Source: Synaphobranchus kaupii (taxonomy: Eukaryota; Chordata; Actinopteri; Anguilliformes; Synaphobranchidae). From it: a stretch of 64,000 nt of DNA. The stretch covers positions 14,358,286-14,422,285 of the forward strand of contig CM056380.1 in assembly GCA_029718625.1 (NCBI GenBank). The letters are read 5' to 3'. The stretch's first letter is position 1. Every line of letters starts with the position of its first letter. The position numbers were made by a program, and so were the translations under genes. This document shows positions 1-12,103 of this stretch, in pieces. The notes under the pieces were generated by a model, which made no database searches, was not told where the DNA came from, and was given only the letters and a program-made list of their open reading frames with translations.

Positions 1-515
1 TCTACTGTAGATCAAGCTTGCTGATATCCCCCGGAGTACTGTGATCTACTGTAGATCAAGCTTGCTGATATCCCCCGGAGTACTGTGATCTACTGTAGAT
101 CAAGCTTGCTGATATCCCCCGGAGTACTGTGATCTACTGTAGATCAAGCTTGCTGATATCCCCCGGAGTACTGTGATCTACTGTAGATCAAGCTTGCTGA
201 TATCCCCCGGAGTACTGTGATCTACTGTAATCAAACTTGCTGATATCCCCCGGAGTACTGTGATCTACTGTAGATCAAGCTTGCTGATATCCCCCGGAGT
301 ACTGTGATCTACTGTAGATCAAGCTTGCTGATATCCCCCGGAGTACTGTGATCTACTGTAGATCAAGCTTGCTGATATCCCCCGGAGTACTGTGATCTAC
401 TGTAATCAAACTTGCTGATACCTCCTGGAGTGCTATGATCCACTGCAGATCAAGCTTGTTGATCCTCTCCCAAGTAATATTGCATGAATGGTCCACTGTA
501 GATGCAGCTTGCTGA
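1..515. repeat. 44-bp tandem satellite
   Basis: About ten head-to-tail copies of a 44-bp unit beginning TCTACTGTAGATCAAGCTTG run from the window edge. Two copies lack one G, giving TGTAATCAAAC. The copies after about 415 decay into diverged half-copies, ending near 515. Near-identity of the early copies indicates recent homogenisation. The array is cut by the window start, so its true length is unknown. No gene is seen in it. Confidence 0.95.
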
Positions 516-713
516 TCTGTGTAATGTCTAACATGGTAGGGATGCGTGTATGGTTTTATTCATAGGCTGAGGGGAAGTAATTCCATGTTGGGTGACAGTT
601 AACTCATTTGTTAACCGTAAGTGCAGTGGCCTTTGATGCTGCCTGCTTTCAGTTTGGGGAGGTCCTACCCTACCCAATACTAGCACCAAGCTGAACCAAA
701 AATCAACCACAGA

Positions 714-900
714 CTGGTGCCAATGGTCCCAAACACAGCACTGGGTAACCTCCGCCCAATGTGTTAGGCCAATCACAGGACTGGTGTACATCTGCCCAGT
801 GTGTTGGGCCAATCACAGCATTGGATTACCTCGGTCTAATGTGTTGGAAATGTCATGGTGCTGGCATACCTCCGGCCCAACTTGTTGGGTACAGCAATAT
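714..900. repeat. Degenerate 40-bp tandem repeat
   Basis: Four to five diverged units of about 40 bp can be aligned, with starts near 714, 754, 794, 834 and 874. Each carries a version of GCCCAATGTGTTAGGCC followed by CACAGnACTGG and ACCTCC. Units differ at many positions, so this is an old array. Short open frames across it are by-products of the repetition. Confidence 0.7.
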
Positions 901-942
901 GTTGCCTTTGCCCTTTGCCCTTTGCCCTTTGCCCTTTGCACA
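901..942. repeat. 7-bp tandem repeat (CCCTTTG)n
   Basis: About five to six copies of CCCTTTG follow directly on the 40-bp repeat. It is a simple sequence repeat with no coding signal. Confidence 0.9.
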
Positions 943-1314
943 TCACGTTCACTCGCAGGTGTGATGTGAGTTGATCTTCCCACATATGAGCACTGGTCAC
1001 TGAAAATGAGATCAGTGCATCACTTCCACTAGTGTCAGCACAACTAGCATAACGGCGATCTCCCCGCATACGGACGCTTTTGAGGGACAGTGACTGACGT
1101 GTGCATGTCTTCCACTTAGCGCTGAACTATAGCTGAACTTTTAACACTAGTATCACTACCATACTTCCTTTTTCTCATGAAGGCTGAAAAAGTGGCTCTT
1201 GCAACGCAACCTTGGACGTCACCTTGGATTTTACAACGCACTCCTGAATAGATACCATCATTATCGCCCACTGATGGATATTTCTGTGGATGGGTACACT
1301 GCCACGTAGCCCCC
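943..1314. other. Unannotated stretch
   Basis: I see no gene, transposon end or tandem repeat here. The open frames crossing it lack splice signals and family similarity. Confidence 0.5.
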
Positions 1315-1479
1315 ATGCTAGCCGTTTCCATGCTAGCCGTTTCCATGCTAGCCGTTTCCATGCTAGCTGTTTCCATGCTAGCCGTTTCCATGCTAGCCGT
1401 TTCCATGCTAGCCGTTTCCATGCTAGCTGTTTCCATGCTAGCCGTTTCCATGCTAGCCGTTTCCATGCTAGCCGTGCGC
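1315..1479. repeat. 15-bp minisatellite with 60-bp higher-order period
   Basis: Eleven copies of ATGCTAGCCGTTTCC, the last one partial. Copies 4 and 8 carry GCT in place of GCC, so the array is built from four-unit (60-bp) blocks. Because 15 is divisible by three, it stays open in several frames on both strands (MLAVS on +, METAS and LAWKR on -). These open frames are products of the periodicity and not evidence of a gene. Confidence 0.95.
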
Positions 1480-2072
1480 AGAAGATCAGAGCCTTTAAAC
1501 ACAAATCCTGATGCTGTTCATAACCCTACAGCTGAATTGTGCCAGGCTGATGTAGGAAGACTGTGTGAAGGTGTTTTCAAGAAGATTGAAATTTATCATC
1601 ATCATATTATTTCTCAGTCACTTGGCTTGGTGAGCAAGTTTATTATTAGGACTGGCGTGCTCAAAAAATATCCTTTAAAGCAGATCATGAGACATCATTC
1701 ATTATAAACACGCAGGTTTCATTTGCAGTGATTCATCATCAAGGCTTGCCAATTAAAATGAAACGTCTTGTACATTGCAATTTGCATTAGTTTACTGTGA
1801 TCTTATGAGCAATAACAAGGGGTTCATTAACCTACTTTTAAATACTTTTCAAGTTGTTTTTAAAAAAATGACATTTGCATATTTTAAATGTTTGATTACA
1901 ATTCCTTTAACCTTTCCTAAAGGACATCTTCATGAAATACAGCCAAATTCACCCAGAAGCAGAGCACCCTTAGCAAGCTTCTTTGCCAGTCAAAAATCCA
2001 CTTTCTGCATTTAAAGATATAATCTCAGTTTTAAAGTGTGTTTTTGATTATTACAGAAGTTTATTATAACCA
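1480..2072. other. Unannotated AT-rich stretch
   Basis: Unique-looking AT-rich sequence with no recognisable exon, repeat or RNA gene. Confidence 0.5.
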
Positions 2073-2080
2073 ACCAGTTT

Positions 2081-2503
2081 GGTAACACTTTACAGTAAGT
2101 TGCACCTATACCTGTGTAGTTAAACTGTAACTAATTTGGTAACAAGAGGTTAATACTGAGTAACTCCAATGTAGGTAATATGGAACAACAGTTAGCGGTA
2201 TTCTTAATTTCATGTGAATATTTATAAATATTTTATTTACACTCATCACACTTCATGATACACAACAAATAAACCTTGCCTGCTAATTTCACAACCTGTC
2301 TTTATGATATGGGATTATTTCATTTCAGCAGGAGAGATGTTACAGGGCTGGCTTTGTTTCACATGTGGAATTAAGAATACCACTAACTGCTGTTCCATGT
2401 TACCTATGTTGGAGTTACTCAGTATTAACCTCAGTATTAAGTTACCAAATTAGTTACAATTTAACTACACAGGTATCGGTGAAACTTAATGCAAAGTGTT
2501 ACC
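2081..2503. mobile_element. Palindromic hAT-type non-autonomous element (MITE)
   Basis: The element starts GGTAACACTTTACAGTAAG and ends with the inverted form GCAAAGTGTTACC. The inverted arms extend over roughly 130 bp each: about 2081-2210 against 2360-2503, including matching TTAACTACACAGGTAT and TAACTCCAATGTAGGTAA segments. It is flanked by a perfect 8-bp target-site duplication, accagttt, at 2073-2080 and 2504-2511. An 8-bp duplication is the hallmark of hAT transposition. There is no transposase frame, so it was moved in trans. The central 150 bp is AT-rich and unrelated to the arms. Confidence 0.88.
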
Positions 2504-2511
2504 ACCAGTTT

Positions 2512-4388
2512 TATAGTGGCTGGGATTGAGGTATCTGGGGGTTTGTGCTCTAAAGCAAGAAAATACACTTCAAGCAGCTTGGAAAACGACATTAGGTTTC
2601 CAGAGGCCATATTATGGTAACTGCATATTATGGTAACCTATCCTACAGTATGATAAAAAAAATGTAGCTGACCAAGCTGCATTAAAAAAAAATGCTCTCA
2701 GAAAGTATGAAAGTCTATGGAGGTGGGATAAATAATTGAACAGTTATGGGTTTAATTTATTGTGATTCAGTGACGGTATGTCGCCATGGATACAGGTGAA
2801 CTGGTGAGGCTGGTCTGTACCCATGTCTTAACATTGCAGTCCTGTCACATGGTGTAAAAGACACTGTGAAGGGAAGTGGCACAATTTTAGCTCCTTCCCT
2901 GTCCTGTCAAGACTCTCTTTTCTACAAACGCACGTCTCTTTGCCAATGTTTATCTGACGGGACCTATTCCCAGAAGTATCCCAGAAATTTGTGTGGAAGA
3001 AATTTTATTGCTCATCGGCGTAAAAATATTATACACCGTTTGACGCTATTTAGAATGAGACCAGATTCATGTTCCACATCAACTATAAATATTAAGAATA
3101 CAAATATACACATAGCTACTTTGTTTTAAAGATGTTTCTTATTCATTTTTCCAAAGAAAAGGCAGTTTTTAGAGTGGGTCCAGACGAAGACAAAACTGCA
3201 GACAGACTCAGGCTGACGAGGTGACAAGGCTGCAGACGCTTTTTACTTCCTGTTACTTTTGGCTTCCCGAAAAGCCTCTTTTACAGACTCAGGTCTGCCT
3301 CATAATTGCACTTTATTCCTGCCTGGTCTTTTGCTTGTTCATTAAACACACATTCAAGACACTCCTGAAATTCTACTCTTGCCGAATCATCGGACTCCCG
3401 AGAGTCCAGCAGGCTAGGATTCACTTTTAACAAGGCACAATTAAAACTTATCACTATGACACCCGAAGATTTCAAAGGTCAAGATGTTGGTCTCAGCGAA
3501 GCCCTTACCAGCTCTGGTTTGTATTAGATTTATTTTTAACCTGTTCTATTTTAACATATTGTTTAATCTAGTCATATTTCTCTCAAAGCAGTCATCTGTA
3601 TGGCTGTAAAGTTTAATGATTCTGTTTGTACAAAATTAATGTCCTTGTCTGAAACCAGTTTTGACCCCTACACAACCAAGCTCACCAGCACAATGCCTGT
3701 CATCATCAGCATCCTGCTTAGTTGCTATTACACAATGAAAATATTTTGCCACGTATGGAAAATATACTATGATACAATGTGACAAATACATTTGAAAAAA
3801 TGGGGGGGCTCAAAATATATTTTCAATACATGCCAAAATATTGTCATTTTTGCTTATTAATACGTTCTGGTCATATTCAGACAGTCTGAGTCTGGAGATG
3901 TATATGAAACTGCTCACAGTGACAGGCGTAGCTGTCATATGATCTGAATTGTAATAATCCAGCCATCGGCGAGAAGTGTGGCCCATGCAGCAGTCGGTAG
4001 GGAGGCGGCTCTTGAGTAGTCTTGAGCCATATGTGTCCCCCCCCCTTTCGCTGGCTGGCTGGGGTTCGGTCCCTGACATGGCACTTTCTAACTGCCATGC
4101 CTGCCATGCGTTCTCTATGTCTGAATAAAGCAAACCATTCAAAAGTAGGGAAGCCATCCTTTTTAAAAAGAAAAAAAAAATGCCAACCCCTGACCATGAA
4201 TGAGCAAAAAGGTGTGCAGTATGTAGGTGATGATATTCAGGTTCAGGTGTACACAATTCCACACAGACTGGCCCACCCTGAAAACCGGGAAGGTGACGTG
4301 AAGCGACACATTTACCTTTGCCCTAGGTGGGCCGTCCTTTCAGATGTCCTTGCAAAGGTTTTCCACTGGTGGTTGGACAAGTCTGCTC
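2512..4388. other. Unannotated stretch
   Basis: No gene or complete element recognised. It includes a short duplicated TATTATGGTAAC motif at 2612-2638 and A- and C-rich runs near 4038 and 4170. Open frames here are short and without family resemblance. Confidence 0.5.
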
Positions 4389-4397
4389 TGGAAAATG

Positions 4398-4442
4398 CCC
4401 CCCCCCCCCCCCCCAAAAAAAAAAAAAAAAAATATATATAGT
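4398..4442. repeat. Poly-C / poly-A / TA compound simple repeat
   Basis: A C homopolymer passes directly into an A homopolymer and then (TA)n. Length in such runs is unreliable in sequencing assemblies. Confidence 0.9.
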
Positions 4443-6354
4443 ATATACTGTGGAAGACCCAAGGCGCGTGAAGGTAAATCTGTCGGGGTGTGAAACTCAC
4501 TGGAGAAATCAATTCTTACTATCCTGGTATCTGGAGGCAAAGGGTCGAAGGAAAATAGAAGGACGTCTATTTGCAGCCATCTGCAGATTTAAGACATTGT
4601 TAATGGCAGAGGAAAGGTGCTCAGCGCAAGGGACACTGCTTTCTCTTCACCTGCAGCGTGCCGGCGTACAAAGAGGGCGTGAAAAGCCAACGAAAAGCCC
4701 CACGAGCCAGAGAGGGGAATTGGGCCGGCGACAGGGGAGCGTCACGTCCCATCCCAATAATGCATTCCACGGACTGGGGACCGCTGAGCAACGAAAACCT
4801 GCCGGAAATCTGAATCAACAAAGACTAAAATAAACGAACGATTAAGCGTCTCATTGTCGAGACATTTTATTCATTCGAGCGCCTTGTCTTTCTTTCCGAG
4901 ATTAATTTACTTGCGTTGAATTAAATTGTCAAGCTGCTCGTTGCGTCCTTGCAATACTAAGCATGCCAAAATGCACAGCTAGAGCACAGTTGCTCACGCT
5001 GATGTAACACGTATAACTCGCAGAGATAATGGAACCGATTTGATTTGATTACATCACATAGAGGAAGTGATACAGATGGAAAATGATTCACAGATGCCCT
5101 CAAATATCAACTGGAAAGATGGCCATTTGCTACAGATTGGACTGAACGGGTGGCAGACTGGTTTATCGACGGCTTGTCGTTCTTTTAGAAAGGCAACAGT
5201 TTTTAGTCACTTAGAACTGTCTTCTGGATGAATCTAGAATGTTTAAAACATTGTTTAAAACACAACGTGCTCTTTATTTTTTGTAATGCTATTTTAATCC
5301 TGTGCCAGTGGGAATTTCTGATTCAGTGTGTACTTTTTCTCAATACGAGGTAAAATGCCAAAAACACAAATCATATTCTGTTATGACTAAATGTATATCA
5401 ATAGCCATTTACATTTGAGGGGTCTTTTCTTCACAGTAATTTTCTAAGTGCAACAAATGCCCATCTTGATGAAACAATGTTGTCTGAGACAGGAAGCCAT
5501 TGCTTTTAAAGGGAATTAGGTCTGGGGATGCACTTGACCAAAATGGGATTCGCAGTGAGGACCAATCAGTTTAAAGATTATATGCCAACTCCTGTTCTTA
5601 ATTATTATTATCTTTTAAATATCAGATGAAGAAATTAACTGCAGCTGTGAACTGCGTGCGTCATGACTGGAAACTGGAATGAACCACCACGGGCCTGTGC
5701 TCCTCTTTAGAAAACTAAGCCGGCGCAGTTGGTTGGAACATAAACCAGCGTACGGACTTGCCCTCCAGGACTGGAGTTGTGTACCCCTGCTCTGGAAATG
5801 TAACTCAACAACCAAATGCACTTTAATTTGGTAATATAGAGCCCATCTGGCTTCCTACTGCAGTGCTCCGGCTGGAGTTGACGCCCTTTGATTGATGCAC
5901 GCGTGCAAGCAAGCATCACTCAGTGTGTTATATGAGGTGGCGTGTGGCTGGTTTCCTGCTGGGGTCACGTTTGAGGTCTGGAACTTTCCGCGCAGTCAGG
6001 TCAGTGGCGCAGTGCGCATGTCCTGTCAGTCTCTCAACGGGGCAGTTTTTTCCCCCCCGCATTTTAAAATAAACCTTCCAGTTAAACTAATTTACATAAC
6101 AATCGCCCTGCAGGTTTATAAGCACAGCTCCCAAGGGCCGCACTCATTTTCTCATATTCTATTGGCATGTCCCCCGCTCTGTATGAAGCCTGTCATTTTC
6201 ATCTGTTTGGACCATAACACCTATCATTACCTCTAACTGAAATATTGTAATAACAGTACTTCTGGTTGGTGCTGCGTGAATGTATTCGGCATCTGCGTGC
6301 CCATGTTCTGGAAAAGGCTTGTTGAATTTGGTTAGCTGAGGAAGTTCTTTCCCG
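4443..6354. other. Unannotated stretch
   Basis: Nothing supportable beyond short homopolymers. Frames crossing 4.4-4.8 kb and 5.6-6.2 kb lack domains or splice context. Confidence 0.5.
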
Positions 6355-6846
6355 GTTACTGTGTGTGAATGCGCCCGCAGCTGTTATTGTGTGTGAATGT
6401 GCCTGCATGCTGTTACTGTGTGTGAATGCGCCTGCATGCTGTTACTGTGTGTGAATGCGCCTGTAGCGGTTATATTCCGTGAATGCACCTGCATGCAGTT
6501 ACTGTGTGTGAATTTGCCCGCATGCAGTTACTGTGTGTGAATTTGCCCGCATGCTGTTACTGTGTGTGAATTTGCCTGCATGCTGTTACTGTGTGTGAAT
6601 GCGCCTGCATGCTGTTACTGTGTGTGAATGCGCCAGCATGCAGTTACTGTGTGTGAATGCGCCAGCATGCAGTTACTGTGTGTGAATGCGCCAGCATGCA
6701 GTTACTGTGTGTGAATGCACCCGCATGCTGTTACTGTGTGTGAATGCACCTGCATGCAGTTACTGTGTGTGAATGCGCCAGAATGCTGTTACTGTGTGTG
6801 AATGCGCCTGCATGCTGCTCCTGTGTGTGAATGTGCCTGCATGCTG
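6355..6846. repeat. 29-bp minisatellite
   Basis: About seventeen copies of a 29-bp unit built on GTTACTGTGTGTGAATGCGC followed by CnGCATGCT. Variation is concentrated in the GCGCCTGC / TTGCCCGC / GCGCCAGC segment. Since 29 is not divisible by three, no long frame arises. The unit contains GCATGC and alternating TGTGTG. Confidence 0.95.
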
Positions 6847-7743
6847 CTTCCTATCAGGAATAACACTGTCAATTTACCAAGGATATGTTTTTCATTGGCA
6901 GGCCTGGTTCTTCAAAGAACCCATTTTTAATCTGAAATGACTGTTTTAATAGTATTTTCTACATGTTTTGGTTTTCAAGAGGCAAGGTTGCACAAGGCAG
7001 GTTTTTTCACCTTTGGTCTGATGCTGTGCGCTTCATAATAAGACTGTTTGACAAGAATTCAGTATTTAGACTGATTTCTCAATTTTGTCAATAATAATGT
7101 TTTTTAAAGAAATCTACAGCATTTACCGAAAGAATATATAGCCTCAAAGTGGTTCATCTGCCACCTAGTACATATGGATGAAGAGCCAGAACCCCCTTCC
7201 TCCCCCCCAGGTAGTGAACTGTGCAGGGAATTGCCATCCTCGTGCCAGCATCTTGAAATGATGCCACTCACCCAAGAGTTTTGGGGAGCGTACGTCTTGG
7301 CTGTTTTAGCGTTCTCTCATCTGAAGTGTATCCAGCCAGCCGGCACTTGTTTGCACTCAATCGCTGAGTCACTGTGTCAGAGGAGTGTACTTCATGAGCA
7401 GGGGAGACTGCGGGCACCCGTTCGGCAGAGGAGGAGGAGGAGGTTGCCAGTTCACGACCAGACGCGGACGTCGCCGCCCTTCAGAAACGACGCCACGGCC
7501 GGTGTTGCTCCGGTCCGCGCCGCTGCCCCTGCCGCGGTCTGTTGTAACAGCGTTTCTGAGTCGGTAACGTTTCCTCCATAAGGCCTGTAAACGGAGCAGA
7601 AGCTCCACTTTGTTTCTGGGTCAGGCTGATCCATGTTGCTCTGGAGACCAAGAGAAAGCTGCTAATTATTCTCTGCCAGGACCTGGAAGACTGCAGCGGC
7701 TAAACGCCGTAGCCTTCTCTATATACACCTGCGTGAAGGGCAT

Positions 7744-7745
<2 letters not shown>
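6847..7745. other. Unannotated stretch with a GC-rich patch
   Basis: A CpG-richer patch lies at about 7,410-7,570 and includes a (GAG)n run at 7421-7441. An open + strand frame covers 7174-7581, but its composition is arginine/proline-rich low complexity. It has no splice context or recognisable domain, so I do not call a gene. Confidence 0.45.

Positions 7746-7776
<31 letters not shown>
7745..7776. repeat. (GT)n microsatellite
   Basis: Uninterrupted GT repeat of about 15 units followed by GA-rich sequence and a G run. Confidence 0.95.
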
Positions 7777-7782
<6 letters not shown>

Positions 7783-9054
7783 CGAGGGGGGGGGTTGGTT
7801 TGCTGGAAATATTTAATTAGTGATTCTTCTTTATTAGCCAACATTATCTATATAGAAAATCCTAATCAGACACAATAAAAACAGTACAAAATAAAAGCAA
7901 TACAGCCGTTAAGCATCAGAAATGACCTCCCTTCCCCCACACCGTAGTGTTGGGTTGAAGCAATGGCACTAACAAGCCTTTGTTTACTGTATGAGGTATA
8001 CCTTGGCCCTCCGCTGGACCATAAATCCTTTCAGAGTGAGTAATAACAGGCCTTTGGCTACGAAGCATTGGCTCTCCTTGGAAGAAATGTTTAATTACTT
8101 TCCCTAAGCCCGTCCCCCCCCCTGAGTGTGTCATTATTCAGGAGAGAGGCCTGTCATGTTGGGGGGGGGGGGATCTCATGATGGAAAAGAAACCAATGTT
8201 CAACGCGCTCTACGCACTCTGACCTCATTAACACCCCGCCCCCCACCCCCACCACAGGAGACGGTTCACTGCCAATATTGCCCACAGTTTGCGTTCACTG
8301 TCCCGGGTTGTGCTCTCACAAAACATTTCACAAAATCTAACTATACTTGTCCATTTTTAATAAGCCGTGATTATGTTTCGCTTGTGCTAGCAAGAGCGGT
8401 CATATTCAGAGGATTGATTTATTATGGTTGAGAATGATTTTAATGAACAGAGAACGGCCCCAGAGAGCAGCCCAAACAGCGAAAGGCATTAGGGATCTTG
8501 TTTTCAGCCCAGAAAAAGCACCCCAAAGCATTTTAAGCATATTTCAGAGTGAACAAGAACAAAAGGATGCAACTGAGTGATAATTATTCAAAAATAAACA
8601 CATAGTAGGCTAAAGATGGCTTCTTTATCAGCTGCAAAATTATAATGATAATTTGGGGGGGGCTGATTTGATGCCTTTTTTGCATGATTAATTTTAAGAT
8701 GTTCCTTTTGGAGTCCTCGGCTTGCATTAAAAGTGAACACTCCACGCAATTATTAAAAATTGATTGAGCTGGTCAATAAGCCAAATAGATACAACAGAAC
8801 ATTATCTGATTCAGAAACAACGACGGGTACCTAAGATTTTAAAAAATAACGGACAATAATTTTTGTATTACTGTTTTGGACGCTTGGGTTCATCGTTTTG
8901 CTCGTTCTTAAGGCATTTCATGAAGTACACTGTGACCATATTACCAGTGCATTAAACATCACTGAGAAAAGGGTATATTTTATTGCTTCTTTAGTGGAAC
9001 CTTGGGAAGCGTATGGCAGTAGAGTTTGGACATGGCATTTCATTTCATGTAGGG
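7777..9054. other. Unannotated stretch
   Basis: G and C homopolymers occur near 8117 and 8160. The section at 8,590-8,800 is TAAT-rich and looks unique; it could be a conserved noncoding element but cannot be judged without alignment. No exon recognised. Confidence 0.45.
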
Positions 9055-9150
9055 GATTGTATGTTTTGCTGTGGATTGTGTGTTTTGTAGTGAACTGTGT
9101 GTTTTGCTGTGGACTGTGTGTTTTGTCGTGGACTGTGTGTTTTGCTGTAT
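9055..9150. repeat. 21-bp tandem repeat
   Basis: About four and a half copies of a 21-bp unit around GGACTGTGTGTTTTGCTGT, with variants TAGTGAA and TCGTGG. The period is divisible by three, so a cysteine-rich frame (CVLLWTV-type) appears. It is a repeat artefact. Confidence 0.85.
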
Positions 9151-10736
9151 ATCATGTGTAATATACAGTACATACGTGCGTGCATATTTCTTCAGGCTTG
9201 TGTTTTTAATCTTATTTTCAGTTTTTTTTTTAGTCTTAGATATCTTTTCAGATCATTCGATGCCACAGTCTTGCTTACTTTTAAAAGGTTACATTTAAAT
9301 TCTCTCTTTAACCTGCAAGTCCTTCTGCATTACATTTTGCACAGTTGCTGACCATTGCAAACACTGACAAATGGCTGAAAAGTAAGGTCCTCAGAGGAAA
9401 TGGTGACCCCCAAGTGAACCCTCCAGTTAAATTATGAAAAGACTCAGGAAGTAATCACAGTACCAGATGTCCTGGGGTAATGGCATTGCCCGTACTTTAT
9501 CACTCCAAACGGTGGAGTCCACTGTGGTAGCGAGGTTTGATGACAGAGAATTTGTCACATATGAGCACTCCTGTAATTTACAGGCAGTGCTCCCATTGGT
9601 TTTCACTAACTGTTCAGAATTTTACGGAGAGGAGCGAGGCAATGATAAACCGACACTGTCATCCTGAATGTTCGACCGCTCCCCGGCCCGCGAACGGACA
9701 ACGTCCAAACGCTACCCGCTAACGGCCTGCTGTCGGCACAGCGGTCAGTCTGACAGCCTTTCGGGAAATCGCCACGGCGACTGTCGATGTGAGGAAGACG
9801 ATGAGCGTCAGCTGTTAGCGGAATGCAAAGTAGCTGGTGAAGAGTCGTTCTGCTGGTGGAGCGTTGCAGAGCAGGACAGCGGTTTGACAGATGCATGCTG
9901 GGTAGTTTGATGAATCAGTAAACATTACCAGCACAGAGCCACAGAGCTGTCACTGCCTACATTTATGAGCTTTTCATTGTTCTGAATCTTTGGTTTATTG
10001 CAATTAATTTTTTAAAGGTTTTTTATTGAATCACAGGAGAAATATAGCACACGTACACGGGGCCGCTGTTGTTATTTGTCATGCTAGCATTATAATTTTT
10101 GGCCTACACTCTGCTTATATAAAAGGCCTTATGTTATATTAAGATTTTTACATGAAACATCATGGCTCCTACAAGCTCGTCAAATTGCAGTCATTTGTAT
10201 GTAATCATTTGGTGTTACATTTAGTGCTACATTTAGTGCACCTGCATCAGTGTAGTAAATGTTAAAGCAATCCAACGGTAGTTGTGGCTGCTGCAATCAA
10301 ATGATGTTTGATGTTTTAGGAAATACGAAACAAACATCAAATAGCTGTACCAATGTGCTTGAAGTGAGGCCTATATGATAAATATTTGGCTCTTTATTGA
10401 GTTTAACAGGCGAAGTTTGTTGGTGCAACAAAACGTGTGGCTCGTGGAGTTAATCTAAAAGGCAGGTATACAGTTACAAGGCCATAAATCATCTTTTTAA
10501 AGAAGAAACTTTAGTGTTGTTAGGGGGTGGGGCCGGGGGAAGTACCTGCAGATTTTGTGATTACGTCTGCATGATTGGAAAATCTTAATGGATGGTACTT
10601 TATTTGCACTTAAGTGAAGCACCAGTCTCAGTTTCCATTAGTTTGTATAAAAGCCATGAAACCTACAGTAGCACAAGTATTCCAACATGGGTGCAGCAGT
10701 TTGAGTCTCGGCAGAAAAAAAGTAAAAAAAAAGTAT
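9151..10736. other. Unannotated stretch
   Basis: No recognisable gene or element. The 9,660-9,870 section is CpG-richer than its surroundings and has overlapping open frames on both strands, none with family resemblance. Confidence 0.45.
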
Positions 10737-10875
10737 TTAAAGGGTAACTAAACGGGGCTGTTTCAGAGTGACCACGTCTCCGTTTGCTGTTCAAAAAATG
10801 CCAAAATCGGGGGTGGGATAGGTACTCATGAAAGGGTTGGGTTCGACTTATCAAACCACACCCTAGTTTTTTTTG
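10737..10875. mobile_element. Possible TTAA-type miniature element end
   Basis: TTAA followed by AGGGTAACTAAACGGGG resembles the terminal sequence of a common teleost TTAA-inserting miniature element. The following 130 bp (GGTTGGGTTCGACTTATCAAACCACACCC) has the look of that family as I remember it. I could not find the opposite end, so this is either a truncated copy or a chance resemblance. Confidence 0.3.
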
Positions 10876-11890
10876 TTTTTTTTGTTTCCACATTTCAGTT
10901 AACGTTATTAAAGACTGCTAAGTTAGCCATGAATTAATTTACAAAGAAACTCTGCTAAATTGAGTCATATAGCCACATTAAGACGTCACAGAACATTCTC
11001 TAATTTCGGTCAAAACTGCATAAACATGAACATTGTCCAGTCATAACCATTTAACTGTTAGCTAAGTTAACTAATGTTAGGTAGCCTAACGTTAGTTGTT
11101 AGGTATCTTCTGGGCTATTGTGTTTTGTCGGTTCGTTGTCATGAAGTGCATATTTAGATCAGTCCTGTTGCTTGCTTTTCCAACGGCCTCAGAAATCGAG
11201 AGAATAGCAGGAGAGAGGGAAAAAGAAAATGTGATTGCTGCGATTTAATTAATTATGTTGGAAAGCGTAAAGTGAAAAATGTATTCAACTAGATTTCCCG
11301 GATTATAACCTTCTATGCCCGTATGTCTTTGAAAAGGGGCAAATCATTAAGTACATGCAAGCAGAACTTTATTTTTCAACAGATGAACCTGTGGTCACTG
11401 CACCAAGCTATCTCCCAAAAAACTAATTTATAGTGTAAGGGGAAGGGTGTGGCCAGATGCACCCAGTTGGTGTGACATCACATTTACTGGCACGTCACAT
11501 ATACTGTACAACAGCCAAAAGTAAATTACAACTGCAATAGCCTACGTTTCACCACCGTGGCACTAGTTAGCCAAAATACACTACTCTTCCGATATGATGC
11601 TAAACATTGCGATGAAATGTCGCAATTTGCAATAGGATCAATCTCTAGCACATGGATATGTCCAAATATATCAGTAATCAGCTAAAAAAAATGGTTTTAG
11701 GGTTTAATTAACCTTGAAATTAGTTTTGTGTTGGATAAACCGACACTTGTCTTGGATGACAAAACCATGTTGCAGTGAAAATATTTCCAAAGATATTATT
11801 TATTTAAAAATATTTGAAATAATATTTTTAAATATTATTTTTATTTTGAATGATCCTTGTAGTGTAGCTTTAAGCATAGTAGAATATATG
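10876..11890. other. Unannotated stretch
   Basis: AT-rich, with a small hairpin at about 11,072-11,096 (CTAATGTTAGG paired with CCTAACGTTAG). No gene seen. Confidence 0.45.
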
Positions 11891-11898
11891 GTTCTTGA

Positions 11899-12095
11899 CA
11901 GAGGTGTGAAATCCATGTTCAGAAAGGAAAAGTCCTCCACAGTATTTTTGTTCCAATCACCAGGATTTGTGCTAATTAGCACAATTCTTCAGCCAGGAGG
12001 TAGAACTAATTAGTGAAATCAGCTGGCTGAGTTAATGGGTGGAAGAAACACATGGCAGGACTTTTACTTTCTGACCCCTGGATTTTACACCTTTG
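11899..12095. mobile_element. Small hAT-type element, family H, copy 1
   Basis: A 197-bp element with imperfect terminal inverted repeats: CAGAGGTGTGAAATCC at the left against GGATTTTACACCTTTG at the right. It is flanked by near-identical 8-bp duplications, gttcttga at 11891-11898 and cttcttga at 12096-12103. The CAGAGGTG terminus fits the hAT CAGNGGTG pattern. The interior segment GCTAATTAGCACAATT and GAACTAATTAGTGAAATCAG is shared with copies at 15,170 and 19,161. It has no coding capacity. Confidence 0.85.
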
Positions 12096-12103
12096 CTTCT
12101 TGA

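Noticed and set aside
1..515. CRISPR-like direct repeats
   Set aside because: Units are contiguous with no unique spacers; this is a satellite in a vertebrate genome.
1116..1502. METAS/LAWKR repeat protein
   Set aside because: Open on both strands because the unit is 15 bp; no gene structure around it.
7174..7581. 135-codon + strand frame in GC-rich DNA
   Set aside because: Low-complexity Arg/Pro/Ala composition, competing frames on both strands, and no splice signals or domain.
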